Shown here: in pieces, positions 1-8,840 of the stretch
How the letters are laid out: every line of letters starts with the position of its first letter
Numbering within the stretch: position 1 is the first letter of the stretch
Assembly: GCF_035918095.1 (NCBI RefSeq)
Contig: NZ_CP109137.1
Location: forward strand, 5,520,001-5,584,000
Direction of reading: 5' to 3'
Source: Streptomyces sp. NBC_01750
GTDB taxonomy: Bacteria > Actinomycetota > Actinomycetes > Streptomycetales > Streptomycetaceae
Length of the DNA: 64,000 nt
Translations under genes and position numbers: made by a program
Notes under the pieces: generated by a model
What the model was told of the DNA's origin: nothing
Seen by the model: the letters and a program-made list of their open reading frames with translations, nothing else
The model's database searches: none

Positions 1-117
1 CTGCTCGGGCTCCTCCAGGGACTCCAGGAGCTCCCGCACCGGCCGCCCCTCGCCCGTGCGCTCCTGCCACCCCGCCTCGTACAGCCGGGTCTCCAGGCCG
101 TCCGTCATCGCCGTCAT
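1..117 (-). CDS. Partial hypothetical protein (N-terminus only)
   Basis: The minus strand is open from the window edge to two in-frame ATG codons at 117 and 108. It reads MTAMTDGLETRLYEAGWQER followed by an acidic stretch with GRPVRELLESLEEPEQ at the edge. Only about 39 residues are visible, so no family can be named. The coding frame looks like Streptomyces (G/C in most third positions). The start could be either ATG. The rest of the gene lies outside the window. Confidence 0.5.
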   Translation of the reverse strand, partial: MTAMTDGLETRLYEAGWQERTGEGRPVRELLESLEEPEQ

Positions 118-315
118 CGTGCCGGTCCCCTCCCCGAGCTCAACTCCTGTCGACGGTACGGCGCACCACTGACAACGGCCCCGGCGGCCCCCAACCGGCG
201 TACTCGCGTAACCGCCGCTGTGCCGAGGCACGCCGCGCCCACCACGACCGCACGGAGCACCGTGACTGGACCGACGGGCATGTGGAGCGATGGAAGCCCG
301 TCCTGCCCGGCGTCC

Positions 316-398
316 ATCCCGATCTCGATCCGACGTCGATCCCGATCCCGATCCCGATCTCGACCCCGGCGTCGATCCCGATCTCGACCCCGGCGTCG
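316..398. repeat. Degenerate GATCCC/GATCTC short tandem repeats in a 333-base intergenic stretch
   Basis: The stretch 118-450 holds no convincing gene. Inside it are runs of GATCCC and GATCTC hexamers, and a 24-base unit (GTCGATCCCGATCTCGACCCC plus GGC) occurs twice nearly back to back. Read as protein it gives only DPDPDLDPGVDPDLDPG-type low complexity on one strand and GVEIGIDAG on the other, so I treat it as non-coding. It lies between the end of the SMP-30 gene and the start of the partial gene at the window edge. Confidence 0.6.
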
Positions 399-450
399 GG
401 GGCGCGGTCGTCCGGATGAAGAGGCTCACCGTCCGACTTGCTGCGCCGCA

Positions 451-1374
451 TCATGCTCGTCGCCGAGCACCCGTCACCGACATCACCAGCGAGTACAGAC
501 TCGTCGTCGCCGTGATGAACAGCCGGTTGTTCTTGGGACCGCCGAAGGTGATGTTGGAGACCGCCTCGGGGACGACGATCCGGCCGATCAGGGTGCCGTC
601 CGGGTCGTAGCAGTGCACTCCGCCGTCCATTGCGGCCGCCCACAGCCGGCCCTCGTCGTCGAAGCGGATGTTGTCGAAACGGCTGATGCCGTCCGCCGCT
701 TCGGCGAAGACCTTGCCGTCCGAGAGGGTGCCGTTCTCGCGTACGTCGAAGACGCGGATCTGGCCGGCGCGCGTGTCGGAGACGTACAACTGCCGCTCGT
801 CGATCGAGAAGACCAGGCCGTTGGGGCCGCCGAAGCCGTCGGCGACCAGGCGGACCTCGCCCGTCGCCGGATCCACGCGATAGACGTTGCAGGCGCCGAT
901 CTCGCTCTCGGCGCGGAAGCCCTCGTAGTCGCTGGTGATGCCGAAGTCCGGGTCGGAGAACCAGACCGAGCCGTCGGACCGTACGGCCGCGTCGTTCGGG
1001 CTGTTGAGGCGCTTGCCCTCGAAGCGGTCGGCGAGGACGGTGAGCGTGCCGTCCGGTTCGGTGCGGGTCACGCGCCGGTTGCCCTGCTCGCAGTTGATCA
1101 ACCGGCCCTCGCGGTCGAGCGTGTTGCCGTTGCTGTGGCCGGCCGGAGAGCGGAAGAGGCTGATCGCGCCCGTCGCCTCGTCCCAGCGCAGCATGCGGTC
1201 GTTGGGGATGTCGCTCCAGATCAGCTGCCGCCAGGCGGGCAGATAGAGCGGGCCCTCGGCCCAGCGGCAGTCGTCGTGGAGCGTCTCCAGCCGCTCGTCG
1301 CCGTTGGCGCACCGTCCGGTACGGAAGCGATCGTCCAGGATCTCGTATATCGAGGGGCGGGTAATGCTGGACAT
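451..1374 (-). CDS. SMP-30/gluconolactonase/LRE family protein
   Basis: This is a 307-residue six-bladed beta-propeller of the SMP-30/gluconolactonase/regucalcin family. Such enzymes are usually metal-dependent lactonases acting on sugar lactones in the cytoplasm. Family landmarks are WAEGPLYLPAW near residue 40 (metal-binding Glu), LNSPNDAAV near 120 (Asn), and FGGPNGLVFS followed by LYVSDTRAG in the second half. The ATG at 1374 is chosen because GGAGGT precedes it by 8 bases; the frame stays open upstream but without a better site. It is divergent from the Lrp/AsnC regulator, and a palindromic site lies between the two, so that regulator probably controls it. The substrate cannot be read from the sequence. 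Confidence 0.88.
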   Translation of the reverse strand: MSSITRPSIYEILDDRFRTGRCANGDERLETLHDDCRWAEGPLYLPAWRQLIWSDIPNDRMLRWDEATGAISLFRSPAGHSNGNTLDREGRLINCEQGNRRVTRTEPDGTLTVLADRFEGKRLNSPNDAAVRSDGSVWFSDPDFGITSDYEGFRAESEIGACNVYRVDPATGEVRLVADGFGGPNGLVFSIDERQLYVSDTRAGQIRVFDVRENGTLSDGKVFAEAADGISRFDNIRFDDEGRLWAAAMDGGVHCYDPDGTLIGRIVVPEAVSNITFGGPKNNRLFITATTSLYSLVMSVTGARRRA

Positions 1375-1405
1375 GATCTGGACCTCCAAGTCCATTACTG
1401 AACAA

Positions 1406-1435
1406 CATACTGTGGAGTATCCGTATCGCAGTATG
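1406..1435. promoter_or_regulatory. Nested inverted repeats between SMP-30 and Lrp/AsnC genes (probable operator)
   Basis: CATACTG (1406-1412) and CAGTATG (1429-1435) form a perfect inverted repeat with a 16-base spacer. A second perfect repeat, ATACT-GTGG-AGTAT (1407-1420), is nested in the left half. The pair lies in the divergent promoter region. Lrp/AsnC proteins bind such short palindromic half-sites as dimers or octamers, so autoregulation plus control of the SMP-30 gene is the natural reading. Confidence 0.55.
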
Positions 1436-1451
1436 AGGTATGGTCGCAAGC

Positions 1452-1895
1452 GTGGATGACATCGATCGTGAGCTCGTGGCCCTGCTCCAGCAGGACGCCA
1501 CCCAGGCCTACTCCGCGCTGGGCAAGGCCGTCGGTCTCTCGGCCGGCGCCGCGCACGAGCGGGTGCGGAAACTGCGCGAGCGCGGTGTCATCCGCCGTAC
1601 GACGGTGGAGGTGGACCCGGCGGCGCTGGGGCGAGGCGTACTCGCCTTCGTCATGGTCGAATCGTCCGCCTGGATGGGGGAGTCGGGCGCGGCGTTCGCG
1701 GCGATCTCCGAGATCCAGGAGGCGCACATCATCGCGGGCAGCGCGTCCGTACTGGTGAAGGTGCGCACCGCCACCACCGAGCAGCTCCAGGACGTACTGC
1801 GGCGGTTGTACGCCATCGAGGGCGTCAGCGGGACGCAGGCCACCGTCTCGCTGGAGACCTTCTTCGAGCGGCCGGTCTCCCCCGGTCAGGACTGA
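1452..1895 (+). CDS. Lrp/AsnC family transcriptional regulator
   Basis: A 147-residue regulator with an N-terminal winged helix-turn-helix (VDDIDRELVALLQQDAT, then SALGKAVGLSAGAAHERVRKL, residues about 1-50) and a C-terminal RAM ligand-binding domain ending in TQATVSLETFFERP. The family senses amino acids or small metabolites and binds DNA as a dimer of dimers. I chose GTG at 1452 because a GAGG at 1436-1439 sits upstream of it. The ATG at 1440 directly abuts that GAGG and would need leaderless translation. The gene is divergent from the SMP-30 gene and probably regulates it. Confidence 0.85.
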   Translation: MDDIDRELVALLQQDATQAYSALGKAVGLSAGAAHERVRKLRERGVIRRTTVEVDPAALGRGVLAFVMVESSAWMGESGAAFAAISEIQEAHIIAGSASVLVKVRTATTEQLQDVLRRLYAIEGVSGTQATVSLETFFERPVSPGQD

Positions 1896-1925
1896 TTGTC
1901 AGTGGCGGCTTCTACTGTTCTCGGC

Positions 1926-2225
1926 ATGGGAATGGTGACCTTCGTCGACGAGACGACATCGGGGGAACGCCGCGACGCTCTGGGACTGGAAGTCGCGGAG
2001 GAACGCCTCGCGCTGCGCGAGTTGATACGGCGCAGGGTGCTTGAAGAGGTCGTGGACGGCCAGGAGGCCGGGCCTGCGTACGAGCGTGCCGTCGAGGCGT
2101 TCGGGCGCAACGGCTTCCTGGTGCTGGTCGGGGACCGGCAGATCGAGGAGCTGGACCAGCAGCTCGAGATCGGCAGCGCCACGGAGGTCACCTTCCTGAA
2201 GCTCGTTCCGCTGGTGGGTGGCTGA
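1926..2225 (+). CDS. Small beta-grasp-like protein with C-terminal Gly-Gly, partner of DUF4132
   Basis: A 99-residue protein whose last 30 residues (VLVGDRQIEELDQQLEIGSA, then TEVTFLKLVPLVGG) resemble the end of MoaD/ThiS-type ubiquitin-like sulfur carriers: a strand, an Asp-rich turn, a strand, and a free C-terminal Gly-Gly. The N-terminus (VTFVDETTSGER) also looks like a beta hairpin. Its TGA overlaps the ATG of the DUF4132 gene by one base (TGATG), so the two are translationally coupled. The ATG at 1926 is used; ATG 1932 and GTG 1902 are alternatives. There is no clear Shine-Dalgarno site, and a TACTGT hexamer at 1912-1917 would allow leaderless initiation. The ubiquitin-like assignment is my inference from the C-terminal pattern. 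Confidence 0.6.
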   Translation: MGMVTFVDETTSGERRDALGLEVAEERLALRELIRRRVLEEVVDGQEAGPAYERAVEAFGRNGFLVLVGDRQIEELDQQLEIGSATEVTFLKLVPLVGG

Positions 2226-4708
2226 TGGGGACGCGCTACCCGGAGCGGGTCGAGACGGTCCGGCAGCTGGCCGCCGAAGGCAATATGGGCCTCCTCGCCG
2301 ATGAGTTGCTGCACATCGCGACCGGCTACGACAACCACTGGGACGGCGACGGGGCGCCGGTGCTCGACGCTGTCCGGAAGCTGCCCGAGGACGAGCGGAT
2401 GCGGCTCGCCGACGGGCTGGTGAAGCGCTCCCGGGCATACCCCTGGGGAGACCCCGTCCGTACGCACGCACTGACCCTTGCCGGGATCGTCGGGAGCGGG
2501 CTCCCGCAGGACTTCGTCCGCGCCGATCGGCTCACGCGCATGGAAGAGCTCAGCACCGCCCACACCTTCCACGCCTACCACGAACTGATCACGCTGGCGG
2601 AGGGCGAACTGGACGCGGGACGCGAACTGCCCGGCGCGTTCGTCGCCCTGCTGCGCCGTTCCCTGCTGGACAGTTACGGCGTCGCGCCCGAACTCTCCCT
2701 CGTGCTGGACCGGGTCGAGGACCCCGTCCTCAACCCTGGTGAGGCGTGGGCGGACCGGGCCCTGGCGGACGCGGCCGGGTTCGGCGACGCGGGGCGACGG
2801 CTGCTGGCGCATCTGCGGACCGCCACCTCCGCCAAGCCCACCGGCAATTGGGAGCAGGCCGGCCGCGCGCTGATCGAAGAGATCGGCACCGTGGCCGTGC
2901 GGGAGGTGGTGCTGAACTGGCTCCAGCTCGTGGGGCGGCCACGGACGATCCAGCTGTACGCGAACCGGCACCGGGCCGATCACAACAGCCTGTACGACCC
3001 GTTCAACGCCGACGCCCTGCGCGGAGTCGCCTGGCTGACCGCCCTGCTGCCGGCCGGGCAGGACACCGCACGCGTTCTCGGAGCCCTCGTCGAGACGTCT
3101 CTGCGCAAGGTCCCTCAAGTCGGTCCCCGCAACCCGAAGGTCGCCAACGCGGGCGTGACCGGGCTCTCCCGTACGGACGGCGACGCGGCCCTCGCCGAAC
3201 TCGCGCGACTGTCCACCCGCGTCACCTACAAGGGGACCCTCAATCAGCTGAGCGCCGCTCTCGACGCCCGCGCACAGGCGCTCGGGCTGAGCCGGGAGGA
3301 GATCGAGGAGCTCGCCGTACCGGCGTTCGGGCTGACCGGCGTCGGCCACGGCGAGTACGAACTGGGCGAATCCACCGCCCTGTTGGAAGTGCACGGCAGC
3401 AAGGCCGTGCTGTCCTGGCGCAATGCAGCCGGCAAGGCCGTCAAGAGCGTGCCGGCGGCCGTGAAGCGCGACTTCCCGGACGAGCTCAAGGAGCTCAAGG
3501 CCGCCGTGAAGGACATCGACAAGATGCTCATCGCGCAGGCCGAGCGGCTGGACCGGCAGTTCCTGGCCCGTCGCACCTGGGCGTACCAGGACTGGCGCCG
3601 GCGCTGCCTCGACCACCCGCTGGTCGGCACGCTCGCCCGCCGGCTGATCTGGATGATCGGCGACACTCCCGCGTACTTCCACGGCACTGATCTGCACACG
3701 CTGGACGGCGCCCCCGTGTGCGCCGCCGGCACCGCCGTCGTCGAGCTCTGGCATCCGGTCTCCCGCCGGGCGGACGAAGTCGCCGCCTAGCAGGAGCGGC
3801 TGGAGGCCGAGCGCGTCACCCAGCCGTTCAAACAGGCCCACCGCGAGGTGTATCCGCTCACCGACGCGGAGCGGACCACCGGGACCTACTCCAACCGCTT
3901 CGCCGGGCACATCCTGCGCCAGCACCAGTTCAACTCCCTGGCCGCGGTCCGCGGCTGGACCGCCCGGCTCCGGCTCAGCGTCGACGACTCCTACCCGCCC
4001 GCGGTAAGGGAGTTGCCGCAGTGGGGGCTGCGTGCCGAGTACTGGATCGAGGGCGTCGGCGGCAGGGACGACGACGACCTCACCGACTCCGGCGCCTACA
4101 CCCGCATCGTCACCGACCAGGTCCGCTTCTACCCGATCGACGCCCCCGGCAACTGGGCACACGCGGGCGGCGGCGCCTACCGCCAGGCCGGCCGATGGCA
4201 GGACGGGACACCCGTCGACCCGCTGCCGTTGACCGGCATACCCGAGCCGGTGCTCTCCGAAGTCCTGCGCGACGTCGATCTGTTCGTGGGCGTGGCCTCC
4301 GTCGGCAACGACCCCACCTGGCAGGACGGCGGACCCGGCGGCCGCTTCCGGGAGTACTGGACCTCGTACGGCTTCGGCGAGCTGTCCCAATCAGCCGCGA
4401 TCCGCCGCGAGTTGCTCACCCGGCTCGTGCCACGGCTTGCGATCGCCGACCGCTGCACGGTCGACGGCCGCTTCCTGCGGGTCCGCGGCGATCGGCACGC
4501 CTACCGGATCCATCTCGGCTCGGGCAACGTCCTGATCGATCCGCACGAGCGCTATCTGTGCATCGTCCCGGCGGTGGGCAGCGGCGCGGTGAACGCCGGA
4601 TACCTGCCCTTCGAGGGTGACCGGATGCTCGCCGTGATCCTCAGCAAGGCGATGATGCTCGCCAGGGACACGGAGATCACCGACGCGACGATCACCAGCC
4701 AGCTCTAG
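2225..4708 (+). pseudogene. DUF4132 domain protein interrupted by one in-frame amber codon
   Basis: Frame 2225-4708 would encode about 826 residues but is cut by a TAG at 3788-3790. After the stop the same frame continues at once with QERLEAERVTQPFKQAHREV and runs to 4708, with normal Streptomyces codon bias. The first half (521 residues) is helical. The second holds the typical DUF4132 core (TDAERTTGTYSNRFAGHILR, then WTARLRLSVDD and a C-terminal FEGDRMLAVILSKA). In this family a Trp commonly stands before the Arg-Leu-Glu helix, so TGG to TAG is the simplest explanation. Outcomes include a pseudogene, readthrough, two polypeptides (GTG at 3848 could restart), or a sequencing error. DUF4132 is also found in E. 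coli MolR-like proteins; its biochemical role is unknown. Confidence 0.75.
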
Positions 4709-4717
4709 AGGGCGCCG

Positions 4718-5263
4718 TCACATACTGCTCAGCGAGCGCGCGTAGTTGATCTGGCCCATGACCATCTGGAAGGACTCGGGCCCGCGGGCCGGGATCATCG
4801 TCGAGTGGTGCCTGCCGCCGCTCGTCACCGTGACCTGGATGAAGCCCGTGGTCGTCTTCTCCTTCATCAACAGGAAGAGCAGACCCAGCAGACAGAAGAT
4901 GAAGAACACGACCGCCAGCACGATGGCGTGCGCCGGGATCTTCTCCTCGGTACGCGACATGTCCGTCGCGTTCCAGACCGCGCCCCTCAGCGGGAGGGTG
5001 CCGGCGGGCGTCACTATCGAGTCGCCCATGACGGTGATGTCGCCGATCGACACCAGCGGAGCGCCACCCATCGGAGCGGGCGGCCCGGCAGCGGGGATGG
5101 GGAGAGCCGGCTGCGTCTGGCTGTAGTCGGGGGTGGTCCCGCCGGGATATCCGTACCCCGGCGCCTGGTTCGGGTAGCCGTACGCCGGCGTCGATCCCGG
5201 CGGTTGTGTCGGTCCCCACTTGTACTCGGGCTCCCCGTCCGCGTACGGATTCGGCTCGCTCAT
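4718..5263 (-). CDS. Hypothetical membrane protein with Pro/Gly/Tyr-rich N-terminus
   Basis: A 181-residue protein. Residues 1-65 are rich in Pro, Gly and Tyr (PGSTPAYGYPNQAPGYGYPG), a cytoplasmic disordered tail common in actinobacterial membrane proteins. One transmembrane helix follows near residue 115-135 (AHAIVLAVVFFIFCLLGLLF), then a C-terminal domain with VTVTSGGRHHSTMIPARG. I start at ATG 5263 (MSEPNPYADG), preceded by a GGGGACGAG purine run; an upstream ATG at 5290 is possible. It faces the broken DUF4132 gene end to end (9 bases apart). The function is unknown. Confidence 0.75.
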   Translation of the reverse strand: MSEPNPYADGEPEYKWGPTQPPGSTPAYGYPNQAPGYGYPGGTTPDYSQTQPALPIPAAGPPAPMGGAPLVSIGDITVMGDSIVTPAGTLPLRGAVWNATDMSRTEEKIPAHAIVLAVVFFIFCLLGLLFLLMKEKTTTGFIQVTVTSGGRHHSTMIPARGPESFQMVMGQINYARSLSSM

Positions 5264-5351
5264 GATCTCGTCCCCGCTTTCCTGCTGCACATGTCAGACG
5301 ACACGATCCTGCCAGGTATCGCGCGCGTTGGTGAAGTGAAGCCGCACGGCG

Positions 5352-5390
5352 AAGGGTCCCGCCTCCCCAAGACCGGGAGGCGGGACCCTT
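5352..5390. terminator. Strong stem-loop terminator after sdhB
   Basis: A perfect 16-base inverted repeat (AAGGGTCCCGCCTCCC at 5352-5367 and its complement at 5375-5390) with a 7-base loop lies just downstream of sdhB on the minus strand. It probably ends the sdhCDAB transcript and also insulates the gene at 4718-5263. Confidence 0.8.
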
Positions 5391-5432
5391 GTTACCGCTC
5401 CGGCAACTACCGCTGCCGGGAGGTTCAGACGC

Positions 5433-6191
5433 TCAGAAACGACGCGTGATCAGCGCGCGCTTCACTTCCTGGATCGCCTTGGTGACCTCGATACCGCGCG
5501 GGCAGGCGTCCGTGCAGTTGAACGTCGTGCGGCAACGCCACACACCGTCCTTGTCGTTGAGGATCTCCAGCCGCTGCTCGCCGGCCTCGTCACGCGAGTC
5601 GAAGATGAAGCGGTGCGCGTTCACGATCGCCGCCGGCCCGAAGTACTGGCCGTCGTTCCAGAACACCGGGCACGAGGACGTGCACGCGGCGCACAGGATG
5701 CACTTGGTGGTGTCGTCGAAGCGCGCGCGGTCCTCGGGGCTCTGCAGACGCTCACGGGTCGGCTCGTTGCCCTTGGTGATGAGGAACGGCATCACATCGC
5801 GGAAAGCCTGGAAGAACGGCTCCATGTCCACGACCAGGTCCTTGAGGACCGTCAGGCCCTTTATGGCCTCGACCGTGATCGGCTTCTCCGGGTTGATGTC
5901 CTTGATCAGCGTCTTGCAGGCGAGCCTGTTCTTGCCGTTGATCCGCATCGCGTCGGAGCCGCAGATGCCGTGCGCGCAGGAGCGCCGGAAGGTGAGTGTG
6001 CCGTCGACGTCCCACTTGATCTTGTGGAGGGCGTCGAGTACACGCTCCTTGGGGTCGATCTCGATCTGGAAGTCCTGCCACTGGGCCTCGTCGGAGACCT
6101 CGGGGTTGAAGCGGCGGATCCGGAAGGTGACCGTGATGTAGGGCGAGGCGGCGCTCTCCGCCTGCACCTTGTCCATGACGGGAGTAGCCAT
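5433..6191 (-). CDS. sdhB: Succinate dehydrogenase iron-sulfur subunit
   Basis: The 252-residue electron-transfer subunit of complex II carries electrons from the flavin of SdhA to the membrane anchor. The [2Fe-2S] ligands are in SCAHGICGSDAM (about residue 70), the [4Fe-4S] ligands in CILCAACTSSCP (about 160), and the [3Fe-4S] and remaining Cys in CRTTFNCTDACPRG (about 220). The length is normal. Its ATG shares a base with the sdhA stop (TGATG), so the last two genes of sdhCDAB are translationally coupled. Confidence 0.97.
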   Translation of the reverse strand: MATPVMDKVQAESAASPYITVTFRIRRFNPEVSDEAQWQDFQIEIDPKERVLDALHKIKWDVDGTLTFRRSCAHGICGSDAMRINGKNRLACKTLIKDINPEKPITVEAIKGLTVLKDLVVDMEPFFQAFRDVMPFLITKGNEPTRERLQSPEDRARFDDTTKCILCAACTSSCPVFWNDGQYFGPAAIVNAHRFIFDSRDEAGEQRLEILNDKDGVWRCRTTFNCTDACPRGIEVTKAIQEVKRALITRRF

Positions 6192-7945
6192 CAGTACTTA
6201 CGCTCCATCGGCTGGTAGCGGGTCTGGACGACCGGCTTGTAGTCGAGCCGGATCGACTCGGTGCCGTCGTCGCCCACCTCGCGGTACGCCATGGTGTGGC
6301 GCATGAAGTTGACGTCGTCGCGGTTGGGGTAGTCCTCGCGGTAGTGACCGCCGCGGGATTCCTTGCGGGCGAGTGCGGAGACGGCCATGACCTCGGCCAG
6401 GTCGAGCAGATTCCCCAGCTCGATGGCCTCCAGCAGGTCGGTGTTGAACCGCTTGCCCTTGTCCTGGACGGAGACGTTCAGGTAGCGCTCGCGCAGCTCG
6501 CCGATCTTCTCGACCGCGGTCTTGATCGTCTGCTCGGTACGGAACACCATGACGTTCGCGTCCATGGTCTCCTGCAGCTCCTTGCGGATCTCGGCGACCC
6601 GCTCGGTACCGGTGGAGGCGCGCAGCCGCTCGACCTGGGCCACGACCAACGACGCCGGGTCCTCGGGCAGGTCGACGTAGTCGGCCTTCGCCGAGTAATC
6701 GGCCGCGGCGATGCCGGCCCGCTTGCCGAAGACGTTGATGTCCAGCAGCGAGTTGGTGCCCAGGCGGTTGGCCCCGTGCACCGAGACGCAGGCGACCTCA
6801 CCGGCGGCGTACAGACCCGGAACGACGGTGGTGTTGTCCCGCAGGACCTCACCCTGGACGTTCGTCGGGATGCCGCCCATGGCGTAGTGCGCGGTCGGCT
6901 GGATCGGGATCGGGTCCGTGTAGGGCTCGATGCCGAGGTACGTACGCGCGAACTCGGTGATGTCCGGGAGCTTGGCATCCAGCTGCTCCGGCGGCAGGTG
7001 GGTCAGGTCCAGGAAGACGTGGTCACCCTCGGGGCCGCAGCCGCGGCCCTCGCGGATCTCCGTGTAGATGGAGCGCGAGACGACGTCACGCGAGGCGAGG
7101 TCCTTCATGACGGGCGCGTACTTCTCCATGAAGCGCTCGCCGTCCTTGTTGCGGAGGATGCCGCCCTCACCACGGGCGCCCTCCGTCAGCAGGATGCCCA
7201 TGCGCCAGATGCCCGTCGGGTGGAACTGGAAGAACTCCATGTCCTCCAGCGGCAGTCCGCGCCGGTAGCAGGCCGCCTGCCCGTCACCGGTCAGGGTGTG
7301 CGCGTTGGAGGTCACCTTGAAGAACTTGCCGGTGCCGCCCGAGGCGTAGATGACGGCCTTCGCCTGGAAGATGTGGATCTCGCCGGTGGCCAGCTCGTAC
7401 GCGACCACACCCGCCGACTTCTTGACGCCGTCGACCTCGGTGATCAGCTGGTCCAGGACGTAGAACTCGTTGAAGAACTCCACGCCCTCCTTGACGCAGT
7501 TCTGGTACAGCGTCTGGAGGATCATGTGGCCGGTGCGGTCCGCGGCGTAGCAGGACCGGCGGACCGGCGCCTCGCCGTGGTTGCGCGAGTGCCCGCCGAA
7601 GCGGCGCTGGTCGATGGTGCCGTCCGGCGTCCGGTTGAACGGCAGGCCCATCTTCTCCAGGTCGAGGACGGCGTCGATGGCCTCCTTCGCCAGGATCTCG
7701 GCGGCGTCCTGGTCGACCAGGTAGTCACCGCCCTTGACCGTGTCGAAGGTGTGCCACTCCCAGTTGTCCTCCTCCACGTTGGCGAGCGCGGCGGCCATGC
7801 CACCCTGCGCGGCGCCCGTGTGGGAGCGGGTCGGGTACAGCTTCGTCAGTACGGCGGTACGGCTGCGCTTGGTCGACTCGATGGCCGCGCGCATGCCGGC
7901 GCCGCCCGCGCCGACGATGACGGTGTCGTACTTATGGATCTTCAT
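6191..7945 (-). CDS. sdhA: Succinate dehydrogenase flavoprotein subunit
   Basis: The 584-residue catalytic subunit oxidises succinate to fumarate in the TCA cycle. MKIHKYDTVIVGAGGAGMRA is the FAD-binding Rossmann start, TRSHTGAAQGG (about residue 45) carries the His that binds FAD covalently, FHPTGI (about 250) and HYAMGGIPTN (about 350) contribute substrate-site residues, and the C-terminus ends in the usual RYQPMERKY. The frame is open far upstream, but ATG 7945 matches the family start. It lies 20 bases after sdhD. Confidence 0.97.
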   Translation of the reverse strand: MKIHKYDTVIVGAGGAGMRAAIESTKRSRTAVLTKLYPTRSHTGAAQGGMAAALANVEEDNWEWHTFDTVKGGDYLVDQDAAEILAKEAIDAVLDLEKMGLPFNRTPDGTIDQRRFGGHSRNHGEAPVRRSCYAADRTGHMILQTLYQNCVKEGVEFFNEFYVLDQLITEVDGVKKSAGVVAYELATGEIHIFQAKAVIYASGGTGKFFKVTSNAHTLTGDGQAACYRRGLPLEDMEFFQFHPTGIWRMGILLTEGARGEGGILRNKDGERFMEKYAPVMKDLASRDVVSRSIYTEIREGRGCGPEGDHVFLDLTHLPPEQLDAKLPDITEFARTYLGIEPYTDPIPIQPTAHYAMGGIPTNVQGEVLRDNTTVVPGLYAAGEVACVSVHGANRLGTNSLLDINVFGKRAGIAAADYSAKADYVDLPEDPASLVVAQVERLRASTGTERVAEIRKELQETMDANVMVFRTEQTIKTAVEKIGELRERYLNVSVQDKGKRFNTDLLEAIELGNLLDLAEVMAVSALARKESRGGHYREDYPNRDDVNFMRHTMAYREVGDDGTESIRLDYKPVVQTRYQPMERKY

Positions 7946-7965
7946 TGGTCTCGTCAGCCCCGGCT

Positions 7966-8451
7966 TTAGCGGATGTTCGGGTCGAAGGTGAAGATCACCA
8001 GCGTGCCCAGAAGGATGGTGAACACCGTGGCGGTGTACAGCAGGCCCTTGAGCCACAGGCGCGTGTTGGCGCGCTCCGCGTAGTCGTTGATGACGGTACG
8101 GAGGCCATTGGCGCCGTGCAGCATGGCGAGCCACAGCATCAGCAGGTCCCAGGTCTGCCAGAACGGGGACGCCCAGCGGCCGGCCACGAAGGCGAAGCCG
8201 ATCTTGGAGACGCCGCCGTCGAGCACGAGCTGGATCAGCAGGTGGCCGATGACCAGGACGACGAGGACGACACCGGACAGGCGCATGAAGAGCCATGCGG
8301 CCATCTCGAAGTTGCCCCGGGTCGACTTCGGGGTCTTCTTGGTGCGTCGGCGAGGCGCCTCGATGTACGGAGCCGGATTGTCGGCGTCGAATCGGCGCGC
8401 AGGCTCTACGCCCTCGACGGGACCGATCACGGAAGAGGTGTCAGCAGACAT
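7966..8451 (-). CDS. sdhD: Succinate dehydrogenase hydrophobic membrane anchor subunit
   Basis: A 161-residue membrane anchor of complex II. A charged N-terminal tail (RRRTKKTPKSTRGNFE) precedes three predicted transmembrane helices: FMRLSGVVLVVLVIGHLLIQ, WDLLMLWLAMLHGANGLRTV, and the last from GLLYTATVFTILLGTLVIF. The His in IGHLL and in LHGANGLR are candidate haem/quinone-site residues. It sits between sdhC (8 bases upstream) and sdhA in the operon. Confidence 0.93.
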   Translation of the reverse strand: MSADTSSVIGPVEGVEPARRFDADNPAPYIEAPRRRTKKTPKSTRGNFEMAAWLFMRLSGVVLVVLVIGHLLIQLVLDGGVSKIGFAFVAGRWASPFWQTWDLLMLWLAMLHGANGLRTVINDYAERANTRLWLKGLLYTATVFTILLGTLVIFTFDPNIR

Positions 8452-8459
8452 GTCTGGCG

Positions 8460-8840
8460 TCAGCTCCCGAACAGTTCACGTACGGCGTGGCCGAGCACCG
8501 GGTAAAGGGCACCCACCATCAGCACGAACCAGATGGCCATGACGGTCCAGAACATCTGCTTCTGGTAGCGCGGGCCCTTGGACCAGAAGTCCACAGCGAT
8601 GACACGCAGGCCGTTGAGCGCATGGAAGAGAATGGCGGCCACCAGGCCGTATTCCAGCAGCGCGACGATCGGCGTCTTGTACGTGGCAACGACACTGTCA
8701 TACGCCTCGGGAGAGACGCGGACGAGAGCGGTGTCCAGCACGTGTACGAACAGGAAGAAGAAGATGAGGACGCCGGTGACTCGATGAGCCACCCAGGACC
8801 ACATTCCTTCCCGGCCGCGGTACAGCGTTCCAGCCGGCAC
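8460..8840 (-). CDS. sdhC: Succinate dehydrogenase cytochrome b556 subunit
   Basis: A 126-residue first gene of the sdhCDAB operon. The motif MWSWVAHRVTGVLIFFFLF is characteristic of SdhC (Ser and Arg near the quinone site, first helix), followed by VHVLDTALV and LFHALNGLRVIAVDF, whose His is the usual haem b ligand. Three transmembrane segments are visible. The operon promoter lies in 8841-9007. Conservation and gene order leave little doubt. Confidence 0.94.
   Translation of the reverse strand: MPAGTLYRGREGMWSWVAHRVTGVLIFFFLFVHVLDTALVRVSPEAYDSVVATYKTPIVALLEYGLVAAILFHALNGLRVIAVDFWSKGPRYQKQMFWTVMAIWFVLMVGALYPVLGHAVRELFGS

Noticed and set aside
290..610. Open frame with DPDPDLDPG repeats
   Set aside because: It is produced by the GATCCC/GATCTC tandem repeats and runs into the antisense of the SMP-30 gene; no ribosome site or family.
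1886..4390. 834-codon open frame on the minus strand opposite the DUF4132 gene
   Set aside because: It is the antisense shadow of a real high-GC gene: low-complexity Gly/Val/Arg composition, no ribosome site and no family motif. The plus strand carries the recognisable protein.
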